Shown piece after piece: positions 8,208 to 15,707 of a DNA stretch of 64,000 nt (position 1 is its first letter; the number at the start of each line of letters is the position of its first letter). The notes beneath the pieces were generated by a model. It saw only the letters and a program-made list of their open reading frames with translations. It was not told where the DNA came from and ran no database searches. A program made the position numbers and the translations under genes. Location of the stretch: NCBI RefSeq assembly GCF_002917105.1, contig NZ_PQFZ01000013.1:62001-126000 (forward strand). The letters run 5' to 3'. This stretch comes from Allobosea psychrotolerans. Its GTDB lineage: Bacteria > Pseudomonadota > Alphaproteobacteria > Rhizobiales > Beijerinckiaceae.

Positions 8208-9383
8208 TTATTTGAGCGCGCAATCCTTGGCATGCGGGTCGGCATAGTCCGTGAACACCTTCTGGGCGATCTCGGTCTGGAACTTGCCGTCCGGGCGCTT
8301 GGCGACCTTGACCAGGTAGAAGTCCTGGATCGGGTAGCCATTGGTGTTGAACTTGAACTTGCCGCGCAGCGAGGTGAAGTCGGCCTTCTTGATCGCGGCG
8401 CGCAGCTTGTCCTTGTCGGCGGTGCCGCCGGTCGCCTTGACGGCGGAGTCGATCAGCAGCGCGGCGTCATAGGCCTGCTGGGCATAGGAGCCCGGCACGA
8501 TCTTGTAGGCCGCCTCATAGGCGCTGACGAAGGCCTTGGTCTGCGGATTGTCCATGTTCGGCGCCCAGGTCATGCCGCCGAAGAGGCCGACCGCCGCGTC
8601 CTGCTGTGCCGGCAGCGTCGATTCATCGACGGTGAAGGCCGAGAGGAACGGGATCTTGCCCTGCAGGCCGGCCTGCGACCACTGCTTGACGAAGTTGACG
8701 CCGAGGCCGCCCGGCAGGAAGGCGAAGACGACATCGGGCTTGGTCGAGGCGATCTTGGCGAGGTCGGAGGCGAAGTCCATCGAGGTCAGCGGCGCATAGA
8801 CCTCGTCGACGATCTCGCCCTTGAAGTAGTTCTTGAAGCCGGCGAGCGAGTCCTTCCCGGCCTGGTAGTTCGGCGCGATGATATAGGCGCGCTTGTAGCC
8901 TTGGTCCTGCGCGTATTTGCCGAGCACCTCGTGGACCTGGTCGTTCTGGTAGGAGGTCACGAAGAAGTTCTGGTTGCAGGCCTTGCCGGCCATGGTCGAG
9001 GGGCCGGCATTGGGGCTGATCAGGAAGGCGCCGGAATCGAGCACGGGCTTGGCGATGGCGCCGAGGATGTTCGAGAACACCGGGCCGACGACGAAATCGA
9101 CCTTGCCGCTGTCGACGAAGGCCTTGACCTTGCCGACCGCGACATCGGGCTTCAATTCGTCGTCGATGACGGTGATCTGCACCGGCACGCCGCCGAGCTT
9201 GCCGCCCTTCTGGTCGACCGCGAGCTGGAAGCCGTCGCGGACCTGCTGGCCGAGTGCGGCCGCCGGGCCGGTCAGCACGCTGACCACGCCGATCTTGATC
9301 GGCTCCTGCGCCTGGGCGCCGGCCGCACTGAGCGCGAGCAGGCCGACGCTGAGCGAGAACGCGAATTTGAGTGTCATGTCCAT
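8208..9383 (-). CDS. Branched-chain-type ABC transporter, periplasmic binding protein
   Basis: This 391-residue protein has a Sec signal peptide (hydrophobic FAFSLSVGLLALSAAG, cleavage after AQA near residue 25). The mature part begins EPIKIGVVSVLTGPAAALGQ, the start of the type 1 periplasmic binding fold seen in LivJ/LivK and aromatic-acid binding proteins. It delivers ligand to the downstream LivHM/LivGF-like subunits. The class covers branched-chain amino acids, amides and many aromatic acids, so the ligand is open; the shared operator with a ring hydroxylase favours an aromatic compound. The operator lies 78 nt upstream of the ATG. Confidence 0.88.
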   Translation of the reverse strand: MDMTLKFAFSLSVGLLALSAAGAQAQEPIKIGVVSVLTGPAAALGQQVRDGFQLAVDQKGGKLGGVPVQITVIDDELKPDVAVGKVKAFVDSGKVDFVVGPVFSNILGAIAKPVLDSGAFLISPNAGPSTMAGKACNQNFFVTSYQNDQVHEVLGKYAQDQGYKRAYIIAPNYQAGKDSLAGFKNYFKGEIVDEVYAPLTSMDFASDLAKIASTKPDVVFAFLPGGLGVNFVKQWSQAGLQGKIPFLSAFTVDESTLPAQQDAAVGLFGGMTWAPNMDNPQTKAFVSAYEAAYKIVPGSYAQQAYDAALLIDSAVKATGGTADKDKLRAAIKKADFTSLRGKFKFNTNGYPIQDFYLVKVAKRPDGKFQTEIAQKVFTDYADPHAKDCALK

Positions 9384-9460
9384 GTCCTCCCGGGACGAAC
9401 GAGAAAGCGACGGCGCGGCAGGGGACCCTCACCCTCTCCACCACGCGACGAAGGCATATT

Positions 9461-9476
9461 GTTTCAAGCTTAAAAT
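9461..9476. promoter_or_regulatory. Near-palindromic AAGCTT-centred operator, copy 2
   Basis: GTTTCAAGCTTAAAAT lies 78 nt upstream of the binding-protein start and matches the site at 1449-1464 in 15 of 16 positions. It is therefore a likely site for the same regulator. Confidence 0.55.
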
Positions 9477-9523
9477 ATCTGCAAGGGGCTCAGGGCGAAG
9501 ATTTGTCGGGGTCCCGCCTCAGT

Positions 9524-9653
9524 GTCATTCCGGGGCGGCCCGCAGGGCCGAACCCGGAACCCACGACTGGGCGCGCCCTTTGCCAACCCGGTCGTGAAGG
9601 AGCACCCGGTCGTGGGTTCCGGGTTCTTCGCTCACGCGAAGCCCCGGAAAGAC
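9524..9653. repeat. Dispersed palindromic repeat family B, copy 2
   Basis: gtcattccggggc at one end and gccccggaaagac at the other, with gaacccggaaccca / tgggttccgggttc inside. It fills the gap between the purine importer operon end and the Liv-type operon promoter. Confidence 0.85.
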
Positions 9654-9658
9654 AAGCG

Positions 9659-10741
9659 TTACGCCTGCACGCCGTCGACATACCAGTCCATCTTGGAAAG
9701 CATCTCGTCGGAGGCCTTCTCGCCGGCCTTGACCCGGACCTCGCCCTTGAGATCCTTCAATTCGCCGGTGAAGGGGTGCAGCGTGCCCGCGACGATGCCC
9801 TTCTGGACCTCGTCGGCCGCCGCGCGGGCGGCGGGCGTCACCGCGTCGTTATAGGGCGCGAGCTTGACGAAGCCGTCCTTGATGCCGCCCCAGACGTCGC
9901 CGGACTTCCAGCTGCCGTCCATGACCTCCTTGACGCGCTTGATGTAGTAGCCCGACCAGTCGTCGACGATCGCCGAGAGATGCGCCTTGGGCGCGAAAGC
10001 CTTCATGTCCGAGGCCTGGCCGAAGGCGAAGACGCCGCGCTGCTCGGCCGCCTGCAGGGCGGCTGCCGAGTCGGTGTGCTGGGTGATCATGTCGGCGCCC
10101 TGGTCGATCAGCGCCTTGGCGGCGTCGGCCTCCTTGGCGGGGTCGTACCAGGTCGAGGCCCAGATCACCTTTGTCTTGAAGTTCGGGTTCACCTTGCGGG
10201 CGGCGAGCGTGAAGGCGTTGATGCCCATCACCACCTCCGGAATCGGGAAGGAGGCGATGTAGCCGGCCTGGCCGGTCTTCGACATATGCCCGGCGATGGT
10301 GCCGATCACGGCCCGGCCCTCATAGAAGCGGGCGTTGTAGGTCGCGACGTTCTCGGCGCGCTGATAGCCGGTCGCGTGCTCGAAATGGATCTTCGGGAAC
10401 TGCTTGGCCACCTGGATCGTCGGATTCATGAAGCCGAAGGAGGTGGTGAAGATGATCCGGTTGCCGGCCTGGGCGAGCTGGCGGATGGCGCGTGCGGCAT
10501 CGGGCCCCTCGGCAACGTTCTCGATGAAGCTGGTCTTGATCTTGTCGCCAAACTCCTTCTCCAGCGCCTTGCGGCCCTGGTCATGCGTCCAGGTCCAGCC
10601 ATGGTCGCCGACGGGGCCGACATAGATGAAGCCGACGCCGAGCGGGGCCTGCGCCGAAGCTTGGCCGCCGATCAGCGGCAGGGTCGCGGCAGCGGCGCCC
10701 GCGCCGAAATTGAACCGGCGGCGCGTGATGATGGAGGTCAT
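9659..10741 (-). CDS. BMP-family ABC transporter substrate-binding protein (purine/nucleoside type)
   Basis: This 360-residue protein starts MTSIITRRRFNFGAGAAAA, a twin-arginine-like signal ending in SAQA. The mature part GVGFIYVGPVGDHGWTWTHDQG is the characteristic opening of BMP/Med-type binding proteins for nucleosides or purine bases. It is the last gene of a run beginning with xdhA, so the ligand is probably a purine base or nucleoside feeding xanthine dehydrogenase. ATG 10741 is chosen over an upstream in-frame start at 10813, which would overlap the permease gene. Confidence 0.88.
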   Translation of the reverse strand: MTSIITRRRFNFGAGAAAATLPLIGGQASAQAPLGVGFIYVGPVGDHGWTWTHDQGRKALEKEFGDKIKTSFIENVAEGPDAARAIRQLAQAGNRIIFTTSFGFMNPTIQVAKQFPKIHFEHATGYQRAENVATYNARFYEGRAVIGTIAGHMSKTGQAGYIASFPIPEVVMGINAFTLAARKVNPNFKTKVIWASTWYDPAKEADAAKALIDQGADMITQHTDSAAALQAAEQRGVFAFGQASDMKAFAPKAHLSAIVDDWSGYYIKRVKEVMDGSWKSGDVWGGIKDGFVKLAPYNDAVTPAARAAADEVQKGIVAGTLHPFTGELKDLKGEVRVKAGEKASDEMLSKMDWYVDGVQA

Positions 10742-10772
10742 GATGTGGTCTCCCCGTTTGTGGTTTGCAGCG

Positions 10773-11696
10773 TCACGACGCCGAGAATGGCTTGCCGAGG
10801 CAGGCCGGCGCATCGAGCCGGCCGGTCTTTCGTCCTAGCGACATCATGGTCAGAACGGCAATTGTCGCAAGGTAGGGGGCCATCGCCAGAAGCTCCGGCG
10901 CGAGCCAGGTGACGCCGGCCGCCTTGGCCTGCAATTCGAGCGTCATCACCGCTCCGAACAGATAGGCCCCCAGCAGCAATCGCCCGGGCCGCCAGGCGGC
11001 GAAGACGACGAGCGCGAGCGCGATCCAGCCACGGCCCGCGGTCAGGCGGTCGGCCCACATCGGCGTCAATGCCAGCGAGAAATAGGCCCCGCCCAGGCCG
11101 GCCAGCGCCCCGCCGAAGGCGATCGCGCCATAGCGGATGGCGATGACGGGGTAGCCGATGGCATGGGCCGAGGCGTCGTTCTCGCCGACGGCGCGCAGGA
11201 TCAGGCCGGGCCGCGTCTTGCGCAGGAACAGGCTGACCGCCAGCACCAGCGTAAGCGAGAGATAGACGACGATGTCGTGGCCGAAGACGGCGCGCAGGAT
11301 CGGATGGCCCGCGAGCGCCTCGGGAAAGACCGGCCCCAGCCGCGTGATGGTGCGCCCGACGAAGCCCGCCCCGATCAGCGAGGAGGCGCCGATACCGAAG
11401 ATCGTCAGCGCCAGGCCCGTGGCGACCTGGTTGGCGGTAAGGGAGAGCGTCAGAACGGCGAAGATCATCGCGGTGGCGACGCCGGCAGCGAGTGCCGCGA
11501 CGAGACCCAGCGTCGTGCTGCCGCTGCTATAGGCGACGGCGAAGCCAGCCACCGCGCCGGCGAGCATCATGCCCTCGACGCCGAGATTGAGCACGCCAGA
11601 TTTCTCGACGACGAGCTCGCCCAGCGCCGCCAGCAGGATCGGCGTCGAGGCGGCGACGAGCGTCATCAGGATTGAGACGAGGATGGCGGAGGTCAT
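10773..11696 (-). CDS. BMP-type ABC transporter permease 2
   Basis: This 307-residue membrane protein has about eight hydrophobic segments. It contains LVVEKSGVLNLGVEGMMLAGA, the typical motif of the second permease in nucleoside importers (NupQ/YufQ type). It lies between the first permease gene and the binding-protein gene, on the same strand. The 276-bp gap to the upstream permease is occupied by repeats. Confidence 0.88.
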   Translation of the reverse strand: MTSAILVSILMTLVAASTPILLAALGELVVEKSGVLNLGVEGMMLAGAVAGFAVAYSSGSTTLGLVAALAAGVATAMIFAVLTLSLTANQVATGLALTIFGIGASSLIGAGFVGRTITRLGPVFPEALAGHPILRAVFGHDIVVYLSLTLVLAVSLFLRKTRPGLILRAVGENDASAHAIGYPVIAIRYGAIAFGGALAGLGGAYFSLALTPMWADRLTAGRGWIALALVVFAAWRPGRLLLGAYLFGAVMTLELQAKAAGVTWLAPELLAMAPYLATIAVLTMMSLGRKTGRLDAPACLGKPFSAS

Positions 11697-11720
11697 GGCG
11701 AACTACAGGTCTTAACGAAT

Positions 11721-11890
11721 GGGCGCGGGGAACCCTCTCCCGGATGGGAGAGGGGCAGGGGTGAGGGTGTGCGCGAAAACACCTGAGCGCAACGATCGCA
11801 GCCGGTGCTGCGGATATCGCCGGCCTCATTCGATGAGGGCGGGCCCTCACCCCTACCCCTCTCCCATCCGGGAGAGGGGATCCCGCGCCC
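11721..11890. repeat. Dispersed repeat family D, copy 2
   Basis: gcgcggggaaccctctcccggatgggag on one side and ctctcccatccgggagaggggatcccgcgc on the other form a long imperfect palindrome between two permease genes of one operon. Confidence 0.85.
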
Positions 11891-11900
11891 ATCCGTCTCG

Positions 11901-11948
11901 CCCAGTCGTGGGTTCCGGGTTCTTCGCTGCGCGAAGCCCCGGAATGAC
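11901..11948. repeat. Family B repeat, half copy
   Basis: Only the right half of family B is present (cgtgggttccgggttc ... gccccggaatgac), abutting the family D copy. Confidence 0.75.
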
Positions 11949-11972
11949 AGAGGTTGGCGGGAGCACGCTTCG

Positions 11973-13037
11973 TCATGCCGCCCGTGCCTTCCAGCCGATC
12001 CGGTAGCGCACCAGCACGTCGGTCGCCAGCAGCATGAACAGCAGCAGCGCCTGGAACATGCCGGTCGCGGCCTGAGGCAGCTTGACCGTCGTCTGCGCGA
12101 TCTCGCCGCCGACATAGGTCGCCGCCAGCACGATGCCGCCAAAGACGATGCCGAGCGGGTTCAGCCGGCCCAGAAACGCGACGATGATCGCGGTGAAACC
12201 GTAGCCGGTCGGGAATTGCGGGGTGAGCTGGCCGAAGGGGCCGGCCGCCTCGAACAGGCCGGCAAGGCCCGCAAGCCCGCCGCCCGCCAGCAGCGTCGCC
12301 CAGGTCACCCTGTCCGAGCTGAAGCCGCCATGGCGCGCCGCCGCTGGCGCCAGCCCTACGACCTTCACCGCATAGCCCGCTGTCGTCTTTTCCATGACCA
12401 GCCAGGCGATGACGGCGATGACGAGCGCGAGCGGGATGCCGAGATGGATGAGCGAGCCTTCCGCCAGCACGGGCAGTGTCTGGTCGGGCGTGAACATCCG
12501 AGTCTGCGGGAAGTTGAAGCCGTCGGGGTCCTTCCAGGGGCCGCGCACGAGGTAATACAGGCCCTGCACCGCGACATAGGTCAGCATCAGGCTGGTCAGG
12601 ATCTCGCTGACCCCGAGTTTCACGCGCAGGAAGGCGGGGATCGCCGCCCAGGCCATGCCGCCAAGGATGCCGGCGAGCGCCATGGCGGGCAGGATCCACC
12701 ATCCCGTCATGTCGTAGGTCGCGAGCGCCACGCCGGTGCCGGCGATCGCGCCCATGATGTATTGCCCCTCCGCCCCGATATTCCAGACATTGGCGCGGAA
12801 GCCGATGGCAAGCCCGAGCGCGATCATGACGAGCGGCGCCGCCTTGACGCCGAGATCGGGCCAGCGCTGCGGCTCCAGGAACGGCGTCAGGAAGATGTCG
12901 CGCACGGCGTGAAAGCCGTCATAGCCCATGGCGGAGAAGACGATCATGCCGATCAGCATGGTGAGCAGGACCGCGATCAGCGGGCTCGCATAGAGCATGA
13001 GCGAGCTTGGCTCGCGGCGGCGGCGCCATTCAAGCAT
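11973..13037 (-). CDS. BMP-type ABC transporter permease 1
   Basis: This 354-residue membrane protein contains FRANVWNIGAEGQYIMGAIAG, the conserved motif of NupP/YufP-type permeases. An arginine-rich N-terminus (MLEWRRRREPS) precedes the first membrane segment. ATG 13037 overlaps the ATPase gene by 8 bp, indicating translational coupling. With its partner permease it forms the channel for a purine base or nucleoside. Confidence 0.88.
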   Translation of the reverse strand: MLEWRRRREPSSLMLYASPLIAVLLTMLIGMIVFSAMGYDGFHAVRDIFLTPFLEPQRWPDLGVKAAPLVMIALGLAIGFRANVWNIGAEGQYIMGAIAGTGVALATYDMTGWWILPAMALAGILGGMAWAAIPAFLRVKLGVSEILTSLMLTYVAVQGLYYLVRGPWKDPDGFNFPQTRMFTPDQTLPVLAEGSLIHLGIPLALVIAVIAWLVMEKTTAGYAVKVVGLAPAAARHGGFSSDRVTWATLLAGGGLAGLAGLFEAAGPFGQLTPQFPTGYGFTAIIVAFLGRLNPLGIVFGGIVLAATYVGGEIAQTTVKLPQAATGMFQALLLFMLLATDVLVRYRIGWKARAA

Positions 13038-14586
13038 GGGTCGCTCCCGTGCTTTCGCCGGCGCCATGCACGCCGCCCATCATCAGGCCGATCTCGTCGA
13101 TGCGCAGGCTCGCAATCGCGCGCGGGGCGGACAGCCTGCCCTCATTGAGGACGCAGAGCCGGTCGGCGAGTTCGAGCAGTTCGTCGAGATCCTGCGAGAT
13201 CACCACCACGGCCGAGCCCTTGGCGGCGAGGTCGACCAGCTCCTGCCGGATCGCGGCGGCAGCACCTGCATCGACGCCCCAGGTCGGCTGCGAGACCACG
13301 AGCACGGCCGGCTGCTGGCCGATCTCGCGGCCCATGATGAATTTCTGCAGGTTCCCGCCCGAAAGCGAGCGCGCCAGCGCGCCGGGGCCGGTGGTGCGCA
13401 CGTCGAAGCGCTGGATCACGCTCTGGGCGAAGCGCAGCACATCGCCACGCGCGACGAAACCGAGCGGGGCGAGCGGCAGGCGGTGGCGCGCGGTCAGGAT
13501 GCTGTTGTCGGCAAGCGAAAAATCCGGCACGGCGGCATGGCCGTTGCGTTCCTCGGGCACGCAGGCGAGGCCGGCCGCCCGGCGCGCACCTGCTCCCTCC
13601 AGGCCGATCGGCCTGCCATCGAGCCGAACGGCGTCCGGGGCGGCAGCCAATCGCTCGCCCGAAAGCGCTGTCAGCAGCTCCGACTGGCCGTTCCCCGCGA
13701 CGCCGGCGATGCCGAGGATCTCGCCGGCGCGCGCCTCGAACGAGACCGCCTCGAGATCGGTGCCGAAGGGCGGCTCGCCCGCCAGCGACAGGTCCTGGAC
13801 GCTGAGCCGGACGGCGCCCGCGCCAGCGCCGGGTTTGTGCTCGATCTGGCGCAGCTCCGCGCCGATCATCAGCTCGGCCATGCGCTTGGTGCTCTCGACC
13901 CTGGGGTCGCAGGTCGCCACGACCCGGCCGCCCCGCAGGATCGTGGCGGCCTCGCAGAGCGCTTTGATCTCATGCAGCTTGTGCGAGATGTAGAGGATCG
14001 CGCAGCCCTCGGAGGCGATCTGGCGCAAGGTCTCGAACAAGCGCTCGACCTCCTGCGGCGTCAGCACCGAGGTCGGCTCGTCCATGATCAGCAGCTTCGG
14101 CTTCTGCAGCAGGCAGCGCACGATCTCGATGCGCTGGCGCTCGCCGACCGAGAGCGTATGCACCTCCCGCTCGGGGTCGAGCGGCAGCGAATAGCTGTCG
14201 AGGATCGCGGCGACGCGGGCCTTCAGCGCCTCGCGATCGACCGCCTCGTCCAAGCCGAGCGCGATGTTCTCGATCACCGTCATCGCGTCGAACAGCGAGA
14301 AATGCTGGAACACCATGCCGATGCCGAGCCGGCGCGCCGCCTTGGGGGAGGGGATCGAGACGGTCTCGCCATTCCAGGCGATCGTGCCCTCATCGGCGTG
14401 CTGGACGCCGTAGATGATCTTGACCAGCGTCGATTTGCCGGCCCCGTTCTCGCCGAGCAGCGCGTGGATCTCGCCGGGGCGGACGCTCAGGCTGATATCC
14501 TCATTCGCCTTCACGCCCGGAAAGCTCTTGGAGATATGGGCGAGCGCCAGCCGCGGCGGCACCTCCTGCTCACGCGGCTGGTTCAT
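13030..14586 (-). CDS. BMP-type ABC transporter ATPase (two nucleotide-binding domains)
   Basis: This 518-residue tandem ATPase has an N-terminal half with a canonical Walker A (GENGAGKST), signature LSVGERQR and Walker B LLIMDEPTS. The C-terminal half has the degenerate GVAGNGQSE Walker A and LSGGNLQK signature typical of sugar/nucleoside importers, in which only one site is fully active. ATG 14586 overlaps the xdhC end by 17 bp, tying the importer into the xanthine dehydrogenase operon. Confidence 0.9.
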   Translation of the reverse strand: MNQPREQEVPPRLALAHISKSFPGVKANEDISLSVRPGEIHALLGENGAGKSTLVKIIYGVQHADEGTIAWNGETVSIPSPKAARRLGIGMVFQHFSLFDAMTVIENIALGLDEAVDREALKARVAAILDSYSLPLDPEREVHTLSVGERQRIEIVRCLLQKPKLLIMDEPTSVLTPQEVERLFETLRQIASEGCAILYISHKLHEIKALCEAATILRGGRVVATCDPRVESTKRMAELMIGAELRQIEHKPGAGAGAVRLSVQDLSLAGEPPFGTDLEAVSFEARAGEILGIAGVAGNGQSELLTALSGERLAAAPDAVRLDGRPIGLEGAGARRAAGLACVPEERNGHAAVPDFSLADNSILTARHRLPLAPLGFVARGDVLRFAQSVIQRFDVRTTGPGALARSLSGGNLQKFIMGREIGQQPAVLVVSQPTWGVDAGAAAAIRQELVDLAAKGSAVVVISQDLDELLELADRLCVLNEGRLSAPRAIASLRIDEIGLMMGGVHGAGESTGATHA

Positions 14587-15412
14587 GTCTGGCCCGTCTC
14601 CCATTCGCCGGCTGCCGGTGGCCAAGCAAGCAACGCACCAGCTCGGCCGCCGTCAAGGCCGCGATCACCTCCGGGCGCTTGTCGTCCACATCGCAGCCGC
14701 CGATCGGGCAGGTGAGGCGGGAGAGCGCTTCGTTTCTCCCGCCGGCCCGCAGGAAGCTGGACTCGAAACGCGCCCGCTTCGTCGCCGAGCCGATCATGCC
14801 GACATAGGACCCGTCGCTGCGTGCCAGCGCCGCTTCCGTCAGGCGATAATCCAGCGCGTGGCTATGGGTCAGGATCACGAAGGCGCTGCCGGGCTTCGCC
14901 GCCTCGATCGCCGTGACGGGATCGGCCATTCTGATGCAGGTGATCGCTGAGGGCAGGCCGTCCATGACGCCGTCGCGGTCGTCGATCAGCGTTGTCGCGA
15001 AGGGCAGGGGAGCGAGCGCAAGGGCAAGCGCCCGGCCGGTATGGCCGGCGCCGAACAGGAGGACGCAGGGCCGCAGAACCGCGTCGGCCTTCTCGCTCGC
15101 GGCGTGTCTGGCGATGTCGGCCGCCGTCGCGCGTTTGAGCGCGACCTGGACCCGTCCGCCGCAGCATTGGCCCATTTGCGGGCCGAGCGGGATGTCGAGT
15201 GCGCGCTGCGCTGCGCGCTGGGTCAGCATTTCGCGGGCGATGTCGATGCAGTGGAATTCGAGCTGCCCGCCGCCGATGGTACTGGCGGTCGCAGCCGCGC
15301 TGACGGCCATGGTGGCGCCGGCCTCGCGTGGGGTTGAGCCCTCGGCATGGGTGATGGTGACGAGGATGGTTCCGTCTCGGAAGTGGCGGGTGATGAAGGC
15401 GGAGAGGTTCAT
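14570..15412 (-). CDS. xdhC: Xanthine dehydrogenase accessory protein XdhC
   Basis: This 280-residue protein has the XdhC_CoxI N-terminal domain (GSTPREAGATMAVS, GGGQLEFHCID, GQCCGGRVQV) and a C-terminal Rossmann-like domain (VLLFGAGHTGRALAL, YVGMIGSATKRARF). XdhC binds molybdenum cofactor and promotes its sulfuration before insertion into XdhB. It lies downstream of xdhB across a repeat-filled gap of about 295 bp. ATG 15412 is chosen because a longer frame upstream is repeat sequence. Confidence 0.93.
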   Translation of the reverse strand: MNLSAFITRHFRDGTILVTITHAEGSTPREAGATMAVSAAATASTIGGGQLEFHCIDIAREMLTQRAAQRALDIPLGPQMGQCCGGRVQVALKRATAADIARHAASEKADAVLRPCVLLFGAGHTGRALALALAPLPFATTLIDDRDGVMDGLPSAITCIRMADPVTAIEAAKPGSAFVILTHSHALDYRLTEAALARSDGSYVGMIGSATKRARFESSFLRAGGRNEALSRLTCPIGGCDVDDKRPEVIAALTAAELVRCLLGHRQPANGRRARHEPAA

Positions 15413-15440
15413 ATCCCACCCTCCGCCATATCGACGCCGA

Positions 15441-15685
15441 GGCGCGGGGAACCCCTCTCCAGTAAGGAGAGGGGCAGGGGTGAGGTGTCGGCCCCTGGAC
15501 CAGTTGCGTAACATTTTGCCGTCATTGCGAGCGCAGCGAAGCAATCCAGGGGACGTAGAGCGAGCCCTCCAGGATTGCTTCGCTGTACTCGCAACGACGA
15601 TGGAGCGGCGGTCAGGCCACTGCCAAAGCGTCCAACGGCCGACCCCTCACCCTGCCCTCTCCCTACGGGAGAGGGTTCCCCGCGC
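15441..15685. repeat. Family D repeat copy 3, enclosing a family A copy
   Basis: gcgcggggaacccctctcc and ggagagggttccccgcgc are the outer arms. The centre holds a complete family A element at 15521-15598, so one repeat appears nested in the other. It lies between xdhB and xdhC. Confidence 0.8.
15521..15598. repeat. Dispersed palindromic repeat family A, copy 1
   Basis: gtcattgcgagcgcagcgaagcaatcc at the left and ggattgcttcgctgtactcgcaacgac at the right form a near-perfect palindrome. The same element occurs inside xdhA and at 29277 and 45853. Confidence 0.85.
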
Positions 15686-15707
15686 TTGGATCGGCAAGTG
15701 GTCAGCC

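Noticed and set aside
9371-10912. Plus-strand open frame of 513 codons
   Set aside because: Antisense to the BMP binding-protein gene and running through a family B repeat.
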